From: Escherichia coli
GTDB lineage: Bacteria; Pseudomonadota; Gammaproteobacteria; Enterobacterales; Enterobacteriaceae
NCBI RefSeq assembly: GCF_011881725.1
Contig: NZ_JAATUR010000046.1
Span: 1 to 32,188 of the forward strand
Reading direction: 5' to 3'
DNA: 32,188 bases
The translations under genes and the position numbers were made by a program. Every line of letters starts with the position of its first letter. The first letter of the stretch is position 1. The notes under the pieces were generated by a model. It had not been told where the DNA came from. It did no database searches and worked only from the letters and a program-made list of their open reading frames with translations. Below are positions 8,119 through 15,528 of the stretch, in pieces.

Positions 8119-10551
8119 TTACAGCATATGTTCGGTACGGGCGATGATATCGTCCTGCGCTTCCGGGGACAGGGCGGTGAAGAAGGCGGAATAGCCCGCG
8201 ACACGCACCACCAGATCGCGGTATTGGTCAGGATGTTTTTTCGCTTCCAGCAATGTTTCGCGGGAAACAATGTTGTACTGGATATGCCAGCCTTTATGCA
8301 CCTCAAAGAAGGTACGCAGTAGGATCATCAGTTTCTGCTTGTCCGATTCATTCTCCAGCGTCGCCGGATTCAGTTTCTGGTTGAGCAACACGCCGCCGAG
8401 AATCGCAGCGGTAGGCAGTTTACCTACTGAGCCGATGACCGCCGTTGGGCCAAGATGGTCAGTGCCGGAGGCCGGGCTTGCGCCTTCTGCCAGCGGAGTA
8501 TGGGCTTTACGTCCGTCCGGTGTTGCCATTGTCTGCGCGCCAAACGGTACGTTAGCGGAAATAGACGACGTACCCGCGTAATAGTTGCCGCCGGTTGGGC
8601 CACGACCGTAGCGCGGGTTGTGGTACTGCTTCAGTTCGTCGATATAGGTCTGATACGCGCGAGCCAACAGTGTATCGACGGTATCATCGTCGTTGCCGTA
8701 CTTCGGTGCGCCGTTGATCAGACGCTGACGTAGCTGCTCGTGAGTCAGGCCGTCGAAGTCATCTGCCAGTGCGGCAGCCAGTTGTTGCTGACCAATCGCG
8801 CCCTGTTCAAATACCAGTTTCTTCACTGCCGCCAGGCTGTTGCCGAGGTTGGCAATACCGACCTGCAGGCCAGAAACCCAGTCATACTTCGCGCCGCCCT
8901 GCTTGATACTTTTCGCTCGCTCAATGCAGTCATCCACCAGCGCCGAGCAGAGAATATCGTGCACGTTTTCTTCCAGCATGGTGTCGACGACATATTCGAT
9001 TTCGATCGATTTACGGGTGTAGTAACGGATTTGCGTATCCCACGCGCCCATCACTTCATCGAAGTTGTTGAAATTACCCGCTGACAACGCTTTTTCTTGC
9101 GGCAGGAAGACTTTACCGCTGGTGGCGTCACGACCACCTTCCAGTGCCGCCAGCATCACGCGGGCGAAGTTGATGAAGCTCATGCCGGTGCAGCGATAGC
9201 CCCATTTACCGCCGACGGCGGTTTCGATACAGCCAATCGCCGCGTAATCGTACGCATCCTGCGGTTCAATACCGAGTTTAATAAACTCCGGGATCACGAT
9301 TTCGTCGTTGTTGAACGCTGGCATCCCGAAGCCGCAGCGGATCACCTGCACACAGGCGTCGAGGAAATCGTTGCTCATTCCCGCATGGTAACGCACGCTG
9401 AGGTTAGGCTGAGTCGAACGCAGGCGACCGCAGGATTCGAGGATCGCGTAGGAGAGTGGATTCACGGCGTCCATCGGCTGACCATCAACCAGATTTTGCC
9501 CGCCAATGGTGACGTTCTGATACAGCGGGCTTCCCGCAGAGGCTTTCGAGTGAGAGCCGGAGCGGATCTTGTTTACCTCCAGCAGTTTCAGCCAGCAACT
9601 ATGCAGCATCTCGATCGCGTGTTCACGATCCAGTGTCTGGTTGAGTTCAACGTCGCGGCGATAGTACGGATAGAGATACTGGTCCATACGACCAAATGAA
9701 ACTGAGTGACCGTTAGATTCGATCTGCAAAATCAACTGGATGAAGTAGCACAGTTGCAGTGCCTGCCAGAAAGTCTGCGGCGGCTGGTGGGCGATAAGGT
9801 CGCAGTTTTCTGCCATTGCCAGCAGTTCATCACGGCGGCTTTCGCGGGTATCGGTGGCGGCCATTTCACGCGCCAGAGCCGCGAAACGTTCAATGTGTTC
9901 ACTGACGGCCACCAGCACAATATCAATCGCTTTCAGGAACTGTTCGCCGTGAAGATCTTCCAGCACAGTCAGATTGATACGCGAGCGACGCTCCGCCACT
10001 TTCTCACGCAGACCATCAAGCCCTTTTTCCAGCAGCAGCGGGAAATTGACCGCCAGGTGCGCGTCGCCGGAGGTCATATTGCCTTCCGCTTTAATAATAC
10101 CGGTTGCCAGCAGGCCTTTTTGCTCATCGGTAAACATGCCATAGCAGCGATCCTGTACGGTCTGACCGCGCCACCACGGGCACACTTCATGCAGAACACG
10201 TTTGTTCTCTTCGCTCACCGCAAAACCTGCGCCGGGACGATCCGCCAGATCATCAATCTCTTTTTCGATCCACGACACGGTATATTCCGGGAAGATCGGC
10301 GCGGCACGAACTTCGCTTGCCTGGTTGCCGATGATCAGCTCATCGTGCTTGATCCAGATAGTGCGATTTGCCAGGTGATGCGCAAGCGCCAGTGCGCGAC
10401 GAACCGGGATCGGCTTATCGAGATGTTGTTGATACATCTCGGTATAGTGCTGTGCACGTTCGGTACAGACCGGCGGTTTCACAATATGCACCAGCGCATT
10501 TTTGTGCGCTTTAATGCGGTCGCTGAGCGTGTCCAGTTTCAGTGTTGTCAT
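8119..10551 (-). CDS. ybiW: Glycyl radical enzyme YbiW (C-O lyase type)
   Basis: The 810-residue enzyme is related to pyruvate formate-lyase but of the dehydratase/lyase branch. The active-site Cys loop is AAIGCIETAVGG (Cys441, Glu443), a Cys-x-Glu as in glycerol/diol dehydratases and CutC, and not the Cys-Cys of PflB. The C-terminal glycyl radical motif RVAGYSAFF puts the radical at Gly786. Activity is therefore anaerobic and oxygen-labile. E. coli YbiW was recently reported to open 1,5-anhydroglucitol-6-phosphate to 1-deoxyfructose-6-phosphate, which FsaA then cleaves to glyceraldehyde-3-phosphate and hydroxyacetone; I rely on memory for that. The gene follows its activase ybiY by 5 bases, with the ribosome binding site overlapping the ybiY stop. 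Divergent fsaA next door fits that pathway. Confidence 0.92.
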   Translation of the reverse strand: MTTLKLDTLSDRIKAHKNALVHIVKPPVCTERAQHYTEMYQQHLDKPIPVRRALALAHHLANRTIWIKHDELIIGNQASEVRAAPIFPEYTVSWIEKEIDDLADRPGAGFAVSEENKRVLHEVCPWWRGQTVQDRCYGMFTDEQKGLLATGIIKAEGNMTSGDAHLAVNFPLLLEKGLDGLREKVAERRSRINLTVLEDLHGEQFLKAIDIVLVAVSEHIERFAALAREMAATDTRESRRDELLAMAENCDLIAHQPPQTFWQALQLCYFIQLILQIESNGHSVSFGRMDQYLYPYYRRDVELNQTLDREHAIEMLHSCWLKLLEVNKIRSGSHSKASAGSPLYQNVTIGGQNLVDGQPMDAVNPLSYAILESCGRLRSTQPNLSVRYHAGMSNDFLDACVQVIRCGFGMPAFNNDEIVIPEFIKLGIEPQDAYDYAAIGCIETAVGGKWGYRCTGMSFINFARVMLAALEGGRDATSGKVFLPQEKALSAGNFNNFDEVMGAWDTQIRYYTRKSIEIEYVVDTMLEENVHDILCSALVDDCIERAKSIKQGGAKYDWVSGLQVGIANLGNSLAAVKKLVFEQGAIGQQQLAAALADDFDGLTHEQLRQRLINGAPKYGNDDDTVDTLLARAYQTYIDELKQYHNPRYGRGPTGGNYYAGTSSISANVPFGAQTMATPDGRKAHTPLAEGASPASGTDHLGPTAVIGSVGKLPTAAILGGVLLNQKLNPATLENESDKQKLMILLRTFFEVHKGWHIQYNIVSRETLLEAKKHPDQYRDLVVRVAGYSAFFTALSPEAQDDIIARTEHML

Positions 10552-10556
10552 GATTG

Positions 10557-11456
10557 TTATCCTCGTAAAGTCGCGGTTAACCCTTTCTGGCAGGCATACT
10601 GCTGGGCAAAGTCGAGCAGTTCTGGCGCATCAAGCGGTTTTTCCGGGGCGTCATAGGGCAGATTAAGTAAGTGATATTTGTTGATGCCCAGCGTGTGGTA
10701 GGGCAGGAAATGAATTTCGTTAACGTGCAGCTCGTCGGCGGCAAAATCAGTAATGGCTTTCACTGCGGCTTCATCGGCATTAAAGCCCTGAATCAGCGGC
10801 ACGCGAATAATGATTTTTTTGCCCGCCGCCGAGAGTTTTTTCAGGTTATCCAGTACTCTGGCGGCGTTACCGTCAGTCCACTGTTTGAACGGCGTGTCGG
10901 CAACGTGTTTTAAATCGGCGAGAAACAGATCGATATAAGGCAAAGAAGGGGCGATATATTTCCACGGCACATGCAGACAGGTTTCTACTGCAGTATGAAT
11001 ACCGGCCTCGTGGCTGGCTTGCAGTAGCTCCGTCGCCATTTCCGGCTGCATAAAGGGTTCACCGCCAGAAAGCGTTAAGCCGCCGCCGCTGCGATCGTAA
11101 AACGGTTTATCGCGCAGGACAGTCGCCATGATCTCTTCAACGCTTTTCACTTCACCACACACGGTTAATGCCTGGGTTGGGCAGCAGTCGTTTAATGCTG
11201 TCAGATGTTCAGGCGTTAACTTTTCCCGATGGATAAGCAAACCATTCAGCGCGCGTTCAATCACCCCTGGAGCGGCCTTAGCGCACAGTTCGCAGCCTTC
11301 CAGGCACAGACGCGCGTCATACAGCAGATCCTGCGTGCGGGCGCGGCTTTCCGGGTTCTGACACCAGCGGCAGCCCAGTGAGCAACCCTTAAGAAAAACG
11401 ACCGTTCGGATGCCGGGACCGTCGTGGGTCGAATAGCGCTGAATATTGAAAATCAT
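10557..11456 (-). CDS. ybiY: Glycyl radical enzyme activase YbiY (radical SAM)
   Basis: This radical SAM enzyme uses a [4Fe-4S] cluster and S-adenosylmethionine to install the glycyl radical on its partner YbiW. The CX3CX2C motif is KGCSLGCRWC (Cys25, Cys29, Cys32), followed by a ferredoxin-like insert with extra cysteines (CLEGCELC at 51-58 and a CC pair near 93), as in dehydratase-type activases. GGGLTLSGGEP is the SAM-binding glycine motif. The start is chosen at 11456 (MIFNIQRY, 299 residues) because GAGAGG lies 5 bases upstream. The longer 308-residue start at 11483 has no ribosome binding site, and its ATG overlaps a predicted -10 element. It is the first gene of ybiY-ybiW. Confidence 0.92.
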   Translation of the reverse strand: MIFNIQRYSTHDGPGIRTVVFLKGCSLGCRWCQNPESRARTQDLLYDARLCLEGCELCAKAAPGVIERALNGLLIHREKLTPEHLTALNDCCPTQALTVCGEVKSVEEIMATVLRDKPFYDRSGGGLTLSGGEPFMQPEMATELLQASHEAGIHTAVETCLHVPWKYIAPSLPYIDLFLADLKHVADTPFKQWTDGNAARVLDNLKKLSAAGKKIIIRVPLIQGFNADEAAVKAITDFAADELHVNEIHFLPYHTLGINKYHLLNLPYDAPEKPLDAPELLDFAQQYACQKGLTATLRG

Positions 11457-11468
11457 AGATGCCTCTCT

Positions 11469-11482
11469 GTTTCGTTCAAACA
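11469..11482. promoter_or_regulatory. Candidate operator at the ybiY transcription start
   Basis: GTTTCG-TT-CAAACA is a weaker copy of the CTTTCG-N2-CGAAAG element, with a good left half only. It lies on the predicted ybiY start site (about 11475), 22 bp centre to centre from the better copy at 11491-11504, so both face the same side of the helix. Confidence 0.4.
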
Positions 11483-11487
11483 TTAGA
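11482..11487 (-). promoter_or_regulatory. -10 element of the ybiYW promoter
   Basis: The reverse strand reads TCTAAT (5 of 6 to consensus), giving a start near 11475. The FNR-type box centre (11516.5) is then at -41.5, the class II activator position. No good -35 is present, as expected for an activator-dependent promoter. Confidence 0.6.
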
Positions 11488-11490
11488 ATG

Positions 11491-11504
11491 CTTTCGAATG
11501 AAAG
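11491..11504. promoter_or_regulatory. Palindromic operator between ybiY and fsaA
   Basis: CTTTCG-AA-TGAAAG differs from the perfect ybiU palindrome by one arm base. It lies between the FNR-type box and the ybiY -10, and upstream of fsaA, so it could control both directions. Confidence 0.6.
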
Positions 11505-11509
11505 TTAAT

Positions 11510-11523
11510 TTGATGTAAGTCAA
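11510..11523. promoter_or_regulatory. FNR-type box between ybiY and fsaA
   Basis: TTGAT-GTAA-GTCAA matches the FNR consensus TTGAT-N4-ATCAA at 9 of 10 positions. It is centred 41.5 bp upstream of the predicted ybiY start site, the typical place for activation without oxygen. That suits an oxygen-sensitive glycyl radical system. Confidence 0.65.
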
Positions 11524-11586
11524 CTGTTCGGAGAGTTTTCTCGTGATAGTCTGCATTCAGACAAAAAGTAGATTTAGAGGATGAGT

Positions 11587-12249
11587 ATGGAACTGTATCT
11601 CGATACTTCAGACGTTGTTGCGGTGAAGGCGCTGGCGCGTGTTTTTCCGTTGGCAGGTGTGACCACTAACCCAAGCATTATCGCCGCAGGTAAAAAACCA
11701 TTGGACGTTGTGCTTCCGGAACTTCAAGAAGCGTTGGGCGGTCAGGGGCGTTTGTTTGCCCAGGTCATGGCTACCACTGCCGAAGGGATGGTGAATGATG
11801 CGCGTAAACTGCGTTCTATTATTGCGGATATCGTGGTTAAAGTACCGGTGACCGCCGAGGGGCTGGCTGCTATTAAAATGTTAAAAGCAGAAGGTATTCC
11901 GACGCTGGGTACGGCAGTGTATGGTGCGGCGCAAGGGCTGCTGTCGGCGCTGGCGGGTGCGGAATATGTTGCGCCTTACGTCAACCGAATTGATGCCCAG
12001 GGCGGTAGCGGTATTCAGACTGTGACCGATTTGCACCAGTTATTGAAAATGCACGCGCCACAGGCGAAAGTGCTGGCAGCCAGTTTCAAAACCCCGCGTC
12101 AGGCGCTGGACTGCTTACTGGCAGGATGTGAATCAATCACGCTGCCGCTGGATGTCGCGCAACAGATGATCAGCTATCCGGCAGTTGATGCCGCCGTAGC
12201 GAAGTTTGAGCAGGACTGGCAGGGAGCTTTTGGCAGAGCGTCGATTTAA
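11587..12249 (+). CDS. fsaA: Fructose-6-phosphate aldolase FsaA
   Basis: The 220-residue class I aldolase of the transaldolase family has the Schiff-base lysine at Lys85 (IVVKVPVT). It cleaves fructose-6-phosphate to dihydroxyacetone and glyceraldehyde-3-phosphate in vitro. A more likely natural substrate is the 1-deoxyfructose-6-phosphate made by YbiW. Start: ATG at 11587 (MELYLDTSD), because AGAGGA is about 7 bases upstream; an ATG two codons earlier (11581) abuts the ribosome binding site and is less likely. It is divergent from ybiYW, sharing a control region with an FNR-type box and a palindrome. A few substitutions relative to K-12 FsaA as recalled (for example around residues 45-50) suggest a divergent lineage. 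Confidence 0.95.
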   Translation: MELYLDTSDVVAVKALARVFPLAGVTTNPSIIAAGKKPLDVVLPELQEALGGQGRLFAQVMATTAEGMVNDARKLRSIIADIVVKVPVTAEGLAAIKMLKAEGIPTLGTAVYGAAQGLLSALAGAEYVAPYVNRIDAQGGSGIQTVTDLHQLLKMHAPQAKVLAASFKTPRQALDCLLAGCESITLPLDVAQQMISYPAVDAAVAKFEQDWQGAFGRASI

Positions 12250-12304
12250 TGGGGCGGTTGTCATCCTCATAAATTGTTGGTGTGCACCGATGCCCGAACC
12301 GTTG

Positions 12305-12334
12305 GTCGGATAAGGCGTTTACGCCGCATCCGAC
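12305..12334. repeat. REP (repetitive extragenic palindrome) element
   Basis: GTCGGATAAGGCG and CGCCGCATCCGAC flank TTTA and form the imperfect hairpin typical of enterobacterial REP units. A partial second unit (GCCGGATG) lies at about 12349-12356. It sits between the 3' ends of fsaA and moeB, where such elements usually stabilise mRNA ends or aid termination. Confidence 0.8.
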
Positions 12335-12374
12335 ACCTGGAGCACAATGCCGGATGTAACACCTGGGGCGACAA

Positions 12375-13124
12375 TTACTGCCCACACACCTCACACCCCG
12401 GATTACGCATCAGTTTCATTTCACGGAACTGACAGGTCATCGCATCGTACATGACGATTTTGCCGCTGGCAGGTTTGCCATAACCGGCCAGCAGTTTAAT
12501 CGCTTCCATTGCCTGCAACGAACCAATTACGCCGATCAACGGTGCCATCACGCCCGCTTCTACACAGGTTAGCGCGTTTTCGCCAAACAACCGGCTAAGG
12601 CAGCGATAACACGGCTCACCGTCCTGCCAGGTAAAGACGGTGATCTGCCCCTCCATGCGAATTGCCGCGCCGGAAACCAGTGGCACCTTTGCGGCAAAAC
12701 AGCCTGCATTAAGTTGATTACGTACCGCAACGTTATCCGTACAGTCGAGCACCAGATCGTGTTTCGCGATCAGCGCAGCCAGTTCAGCATCATCAAGCAA
12801 CGCATTTACCGGCGTAATCGCGATATGGGGATTGATCCGCGCCAGGGCATCACGGGCGGATTCAACTTTCGGTTGCCCAACCGTGGCATCGCTATGTAGC
12901 GTCTGGCGTTGCAGATTCGAGAGCGAAACCGTGTCGAAGTCGAGCAGCGTCAGGTTGCCGACGCCGGCGCTCGCCAGATATTGCGAGGCCGCACAGCCGA
13001 GGCCGCCCAGGCCAACGACCAGCACGCGAGAATCTTTCAATGCTTCCTGGCCGTCAAAATCAAAACCGCGCAGAATTATTTGCCGGTTGTAGCGCAGCAT
13101 CTCCTGATCGCTGAGTTCTGCCAT
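12375..13124 (-). CDS. moeB: Molybdopterin-synthase adenylyltransferase MoeB
   Basis: The 249-residue E1-like enzyme adenylates the C-terminal glycine of MoaD so it can be thiocarboxylated for molybdopterin synthesis. The ATP site GLGGLGC is at 38-44 and the catalytic Asp130 lies in DCTDN. Two zinc-binding pairs are visible: CYRC (Cys172, Cys175) and CEVC (Cys244, Cys247). The ATG shares one base with the moeA stop (TAATG), so it is translated by coupling in a moeAB operon. Confidence 0.96.
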   Translation of the reverse strand: MAELSDQEMLRYNRQIILRGFDFDGQEALKDSRVLVVGLGGLGCAASQYLASAGVGNLTLLDFDTVSLSNLQRQTLHSDATVGQPKVESARDALARINPHIAITPVNALLDDAELAALIAKHDLVLDCTDNVAVRNQLNAGCFAAKVPLVSGAAIRMEGQITVFTWQDGEPCYRCLSRLFGENALTCVEAGVMAPLIGVIGSLQAMEAIKLLAGYGKPASGKIVMYDAMTCQFREMKLMRNPGCEVCGQ

Positions 13125-14359
13125 TACAGGCCTCCGAACAACGCGTTAAATGGCTCAACTTCCACCCATTCGCCTGCTTCAACATTGCCGCGATCGCGCT
13201 CCAGCACGATAAAGCAGTTGCCGAGACTAAATGAACTAAAAATATGCGAGCCCTGATGCCCTGTAGTGGTGACTTCAAGTTCGCCGTCGGCGTTGCGTTG
13301 CAGCACGCCGCGCTGGAAATCAAGGCGTCCCGGGGATTTCTTCAGACGCGATGCCGTGCGGACGCGCTGGCGGGCGGGCAGGCCACTGGCGGTGTTGCCG
13401 CTTAATTTGGCCAGCAAAGGTTGTACTAATTGATAGAAGGTCAGCGTCGCGGAAACCGGATTTCCCGGCAGGCCGCAGAACCAGCTATTAGACAGTTTAC
13501 CGAATGCGAACGGTTTGCCCGGTTTAATCGCCAGTTTCCAGAAAGCAATCTCGCCGAGTTCATCGAGAATATTTTTCGTGTAATCCGCTTCACCCACCGA
13601 AACACCGCCGGAACTGATCACCACATCCGCCTGACTGTCGGCTTCAATAAATGCGGCGCGCAGGGCATGTGGGTCGTCGCGAATGATCCCTAAGTTGATT
13701 ACCTCGCAACCCAGCTGTTCTAACATCAAATGCACCGCAAGGCGGTTGGTATCATAAATTTGCCCGTCTCCCAGCGGCTGACCGGGTAACTGTAACTCAT
13801 CGCCTGTGGAAAATAGCGCTACACGCACTTTACGAATCACCGGAACTTCGGCAATCCCCAGCGAAGCAATCACGGGCAGTTCAGCGGTAGTCAGGCGAGT
13901 GCCCGCCGGGAAAACAACTGCGCCCGCAGAGATATCTTCACCGCGCCGACGAATATTTTGCCCGCTACGCACTTCAGCCGTAAAACACACGCCATTGTCT
14001 GTTTGTTCAGTCTGTTCCTGCATTACCACTGCTTCGCAGCCGTTCGGTACTGGCGCGCCAGTCATAATACGGATGCAAGTGCCAGCGGGCCACTCGCCAT
14101 GATATGGCTGACCGGCAAAGGATTTACCGGCAACGGGCAGCGGTTGCCCGGAGGCAATATCGGCTAAACGTACCGCGTAGCCATCCATTGCAGAGTTATC
14201 AAACCCCGGGACATCCAGCGGCGAAACGACATCGCTCGCCAGAATACGACCAAAACACTGTACCAGCGGCAGCGTTTCCTGGGCAGTCAGTGGGGTAATG
14301 CGAGAAAGCATCTCATTAAGCGCGGTGTCGAGCGACATCAATCCGGTGGTAAATTCCAT
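13124..14359 (-). CDS. moeA: Molybdopterin molybdenumtransferase MoeA
   Basis: The 411-residue cytoplasmic enzyme inserts molybdate into adenylylated molybdopterin, the last step of Moco synthesis. Typical motifs are seen: FDNSAMDGYA in the N-terminal part, SSGGVSVGEADY (molybdopterin-binding domain, about 245), KPGKPFAFG and GLPGNPVS, followed by the C-terminal beta-barrel domain. It is the first gene of moeAB. The ribosome binding site (GCAGGAGTG) is good. It is divergent from iaaA. Confidence 0.96.
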   Translation of the reverse strand: MEFTTGLMSLDTALNEMLSRITPLTAQETLPLVQCFGRILASDVVSPLDVPGFDNSAMDGYAVRLADIASGQPLPVAGKSFAGQPYHGEWPAGTCIRIMTGAPVPNGCEAVVMQEQTEQTDNGVCFTAEVRSGQNIRRRGEDISAGAVVFPAGTRLTTAELPVIASLGIAEVPVIRKVRVALFSTGDELQLPGQPLGDGQIYDTNRLAVHLMLEQLGCEVINLGIIRDDPHALRAAFIEADSQADVVISSGGVSVGEADYTKNILDELGEIAFWKLAIKPGKPFAFGKLSNSWFCGLPGNPVSATLTFYQLVQPLLAKLSGNTASGLPARQRVRTASRLKKSPGRLDFQRGVLQRNADGELEVTTTGHQGSHIFSSFSLGNCFIVLERDRGNVEAGEWVEVEPFNALFGGL

Positions 14360-14395
14360 GAAAACACTCCTGCGGAGGCAAAATCGAATTTGTCT

Positions 14396-14404
14396 ATTAT
14401 GTCA
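14396..14404 (-). promoter_or_regulatory. Extended -10 promoter of moeA
   Basis: The reverse strand reads TGACATAAT, an extended -10 (TGn plus CATAAT), about 37 bases before the moeA ATG. No clear -35 is seen. Confidence 0.5.
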
Positions 14405-14481
14405 GAAAAACGTCACAGACTGTATGCCACCTCGGTCGTAGCGTGGGTTCCTGCCTTTACATGCCATATGCGTCTTTCTAT

Positions 14482-14496
14482 ATTCAAAAATTGAAT
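14482..14496. promoter_or_regulatory. Inverted repeat upstream of iaaA
   Basis: ATTCAA-AAA-TTGAAT is a perfect 6-bp inverted repeat in an AT-rich stretch about 70 bases before iaaA. It may be an activator site. The iaaA/gsi genes are reported to depend on CysB in E. coli, but CysB sites are too loose to assign this by eye. Confidence 0.35.
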
Positions 14497-14562
14497 GAGT
14501 AATTCATAAAAATTCTGATATTTATAGCAAACGCAGCTAGCCACCCTTAATGGATGAATACT

Positions 14563-15528
14563 ATGGGCAAAGCAGTTATTGCAATTCACGGCGGCGCAGG
14601 TGCAATTAGCCGCGCGCAGATGAGTTTGCAACAGGAATTACGCTACATTGAGGCGCTGTCTGCCATTGTTGAAACCGGGCAGCAAATGCTCGAAGCGGGC
14701 GAAAGCGCGCTGGATGTGGTGACGGAAGCGGTGCGTTTGCTGGAAGAGTGCCCACTGTTTAACGCCGGAATTGGCGCCGTTTTTACGCGTGATGAAACTC
14801 ACGAGCTGGATGCCTGTGTGATGGATGGCAACACCCTGAAAGCGGGTGCGGTGGCGGGCGTCAACCATCTGCGCAATCCTGTTCTTGCTGCCCGTCTGGT
14901 GATGGAACAAAGCCCGCATGTGATGATGATTGGCGAAGGGGCGGAAAACTTTGCTTTTGCTCATGGCATGGAGCGCGTCTCGCCGGAAATTTTCTCCACC
15001 CCTTTACGTTATGAACAGCTGCTGGCGGCGCGTGAGGGAGGGGAAACTGTCCTCGACCATAGCGGCGCTCCGCTGGATGAAAAACAGAAAATGGGCACGG
15101 TGGGGGCCGTAGCGTTGGATTTACACGGCAATCTGGCGGCAGCCACGTCCACGGGCGGAATGACCAATAAATTACCCGGACGAGTGGGCGACAGTCCTTT
15201 AGTGGGGGCCGGATGCTACGCTAACAACGCCAGCGTGGCGGTTTCTTGTACCGGTACGGGCGAAATCTTTATTCGTACACTGGCGGCGTATGACATCGCC
15301 GCGTTGATGGATTACGGTGGTTTGAGCCTCGCGGAAGCCTGCGAGCGGGTGGTGATGGAAAAACTCCCCGCGCTGGGCGGCAGCGGCGGCTTAATCGCTG
15401 TCGATCATGAAGGAAACGTCGCACTATCGTTTAACACCGAAGGAATGTATCGCGCCTGGGGTTACGCAGGCGATACACCAACTACCGGTATCTACCGCGA
15501 AAAAGGGGACACCGTTGCCACACAGTGA
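14563..15528 (+). CDS. iaaA: Isoaspartyl peptidase / L-asparaginase IaaA
   Basis: The 321-residue N-terminal nucleophile hydrolase removes isoaspartyl residues from peptides and has asparaginase activity. It self-cleaves before Thr179 (KMGTVGAV), which becomes the nucleophile. The conserved substrate segments STGGMTNKLPGR and TGTGE are present. The start is MGKAVIAIHGG at 14563, with TGGATG at a proper distance; the ATG three codons upstream is poorly spaced. The stop overlaps gsiA by 14 bases, so iaaA leads the iaaA-gsiABCD operon and peptide hydrolysis is coupled to glutathione uptake. Confidence 0.95.
   Translation: MGKAVIAIHGGAGAISRAQMSLQQELRYIEALSAIVETGQQMLEAGESALDVVTEAVRLLEECPLFNAGIGAVFTRDETHELDACVMDGNTLKAGAVAGVNHLRNPVLAARLVMEQSPHVMMIGEGAENFAFAHGMERVSPEIFSTPLRYEQLLAAREGGETVLDHSGAPLDEKQKMGTVGAVALDLHGNLAAATSTGGMTNKLPGRVGDSPLVGAGCYANNASVAVSCTGTGEIFIRTLAAYDIAALMDYGGLSLAEACERVVMEKLPALGGSGGLIAVDHEGNVALSFNTEGMYRAWGYAGDTPTTGIYREKGDTVATQ

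Noticed and set aside
9706..10656. Long open frame (316 codons) on the + strand opposite ybiW/ybiY
   Set aside because: It is the antisense shadow of strongly supported genes, has no family features, and arises from codon bias; other antisense frames (for example 4089-4883, 9097-9699) were dropped for the same reason.
12305..12356. CRISPR-like repeats after fsaA
   Set aside because: The palindromic units have the REP sequence and no regular spacers.
15407..15514. Upstream extension of gsiA into iaaA
   Set aside because: It overlaps a conserved part of iaaA; the TTG at 15515 gives the family length and has a ribosome binding site.
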